NCBI GenBank assembly: GCA_050305935.1
Contig: JBNLGG010000126.1
Location: 1 to 6,469, forward strand
Source: CAJXNP01 sp050305935
GTDB taxonomy: Bacteria > Bacteroidota > Bacteroidia > Cytophagales > Cyclobacteriaceae
DNA length: 6,469 nucleotides
Direction: 5' to 3'
This document shows, piece by piece, positions 6,428 to 6,469 of the stretch (the stretch's first letter is position 1; every line of letters starts with the position of its first letter). The translations under genes and the position numbers were made by a program. Under the pieces are notes generated by a model that was not told the origin of the DNA, made no database searches, and saw only the letters and a program-made list of their open reading frames with translations.

Positions 6428-6464
6428 TCCGGAATCAATTCAAGGTCATTTTATAGATTCCAGA
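6428..6464. repeat. Imperfect inverted repeat near the right edge
   Basis: TCCGGAATC (6428-6436) pairs with GATTCCAGA (6456-6464) at 8 of 9 positions around a 19-nt loop. The left arm overlaps a 10-bp palindrome, ATTCCGGAAT (6426-6435). It may be an extragenic repeat element or part of one cut by the window edge. Confidence 0.4.
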
Positions 6465-6469
6465 CAAAT

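Larger units (their letters stand above)
6205..6469. other. AT-rich non-coding region to the right edge
   Basis: Apart from the hairpin at 6289-6331 and the inverted repeat at 6428-6464, I see no gene here. A 31-codon open frame at 6361-6456 has no recognisable features. The minus strand is closed by stops in all three frames within about 40 bases of the edge, so no gene enters from the right on that strand. Confidence 0.6.

Noticed and set aside
6361..6456. A 31-codon plus-strand open frame after the terminator
   Set aside because: The composition looks like AT-rich non-coding DNA, and its end overlaps the inverted repeat at the edge.

Overview
The window looks like a piece of a Bacteroidota chromosome. 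The evidence is a PorP/SprF-family protein of the type IX secretion system (T9SS) and a large secreted protein with PKD and Ig-like domains, typical of T9SS cargo in gliding or particle-degrading Bacteroidota. Most genes also lack a Shine-Dalgarno sequence. Rank below phylum cannot be read from these genes alone.

Left half (1-3112): two divergent genes share a 178-bp intergenic region. On the minus strand is the N-terminal 626 residues of a large exported protein, running off the left edge: signal peptide, beta-propeller-like region, PKD domain, Ig-like domain, then the start of a second copy of the N-terminal module. On the plus strand is a complete porP/sprF-like gene. Genes of this family often sit beside a large T9SS substrate, so the two are best read as a cargo/outer-membrane-partner pair, although the cargo's C-terminal sorting domain lies outside the window.

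Middle (3113-3535): 423 bp with no gene I can support. It holds several short repeats and palindromes just upstream of the next operon.

Right half (3536-6204): a tight three-gene operon, lutA-lutB-lutC, for the iron-sulfur lactate-oxidising system (lactate to pyruvate). lutA and lutB overlap by 4 bp (ATGA), and lutC starts on the base after the lutB stop. No permease or regulator gene lies in the window. A perfect 14-bp stem hairpin at 6289-6331 is the likely operon terminator. The remaining DNA to the right edge is AT-rich, appears non-coding, and ends with another inverted repeat.

The protein-coding content belongs to known families and I see no convincing new system. The points worth a second look are the divergent cargo/PorP arrangement, the internal duplication in the cargo, the duplicated start region of its gene, and the short structured elements upstream and downstream of lutABC.
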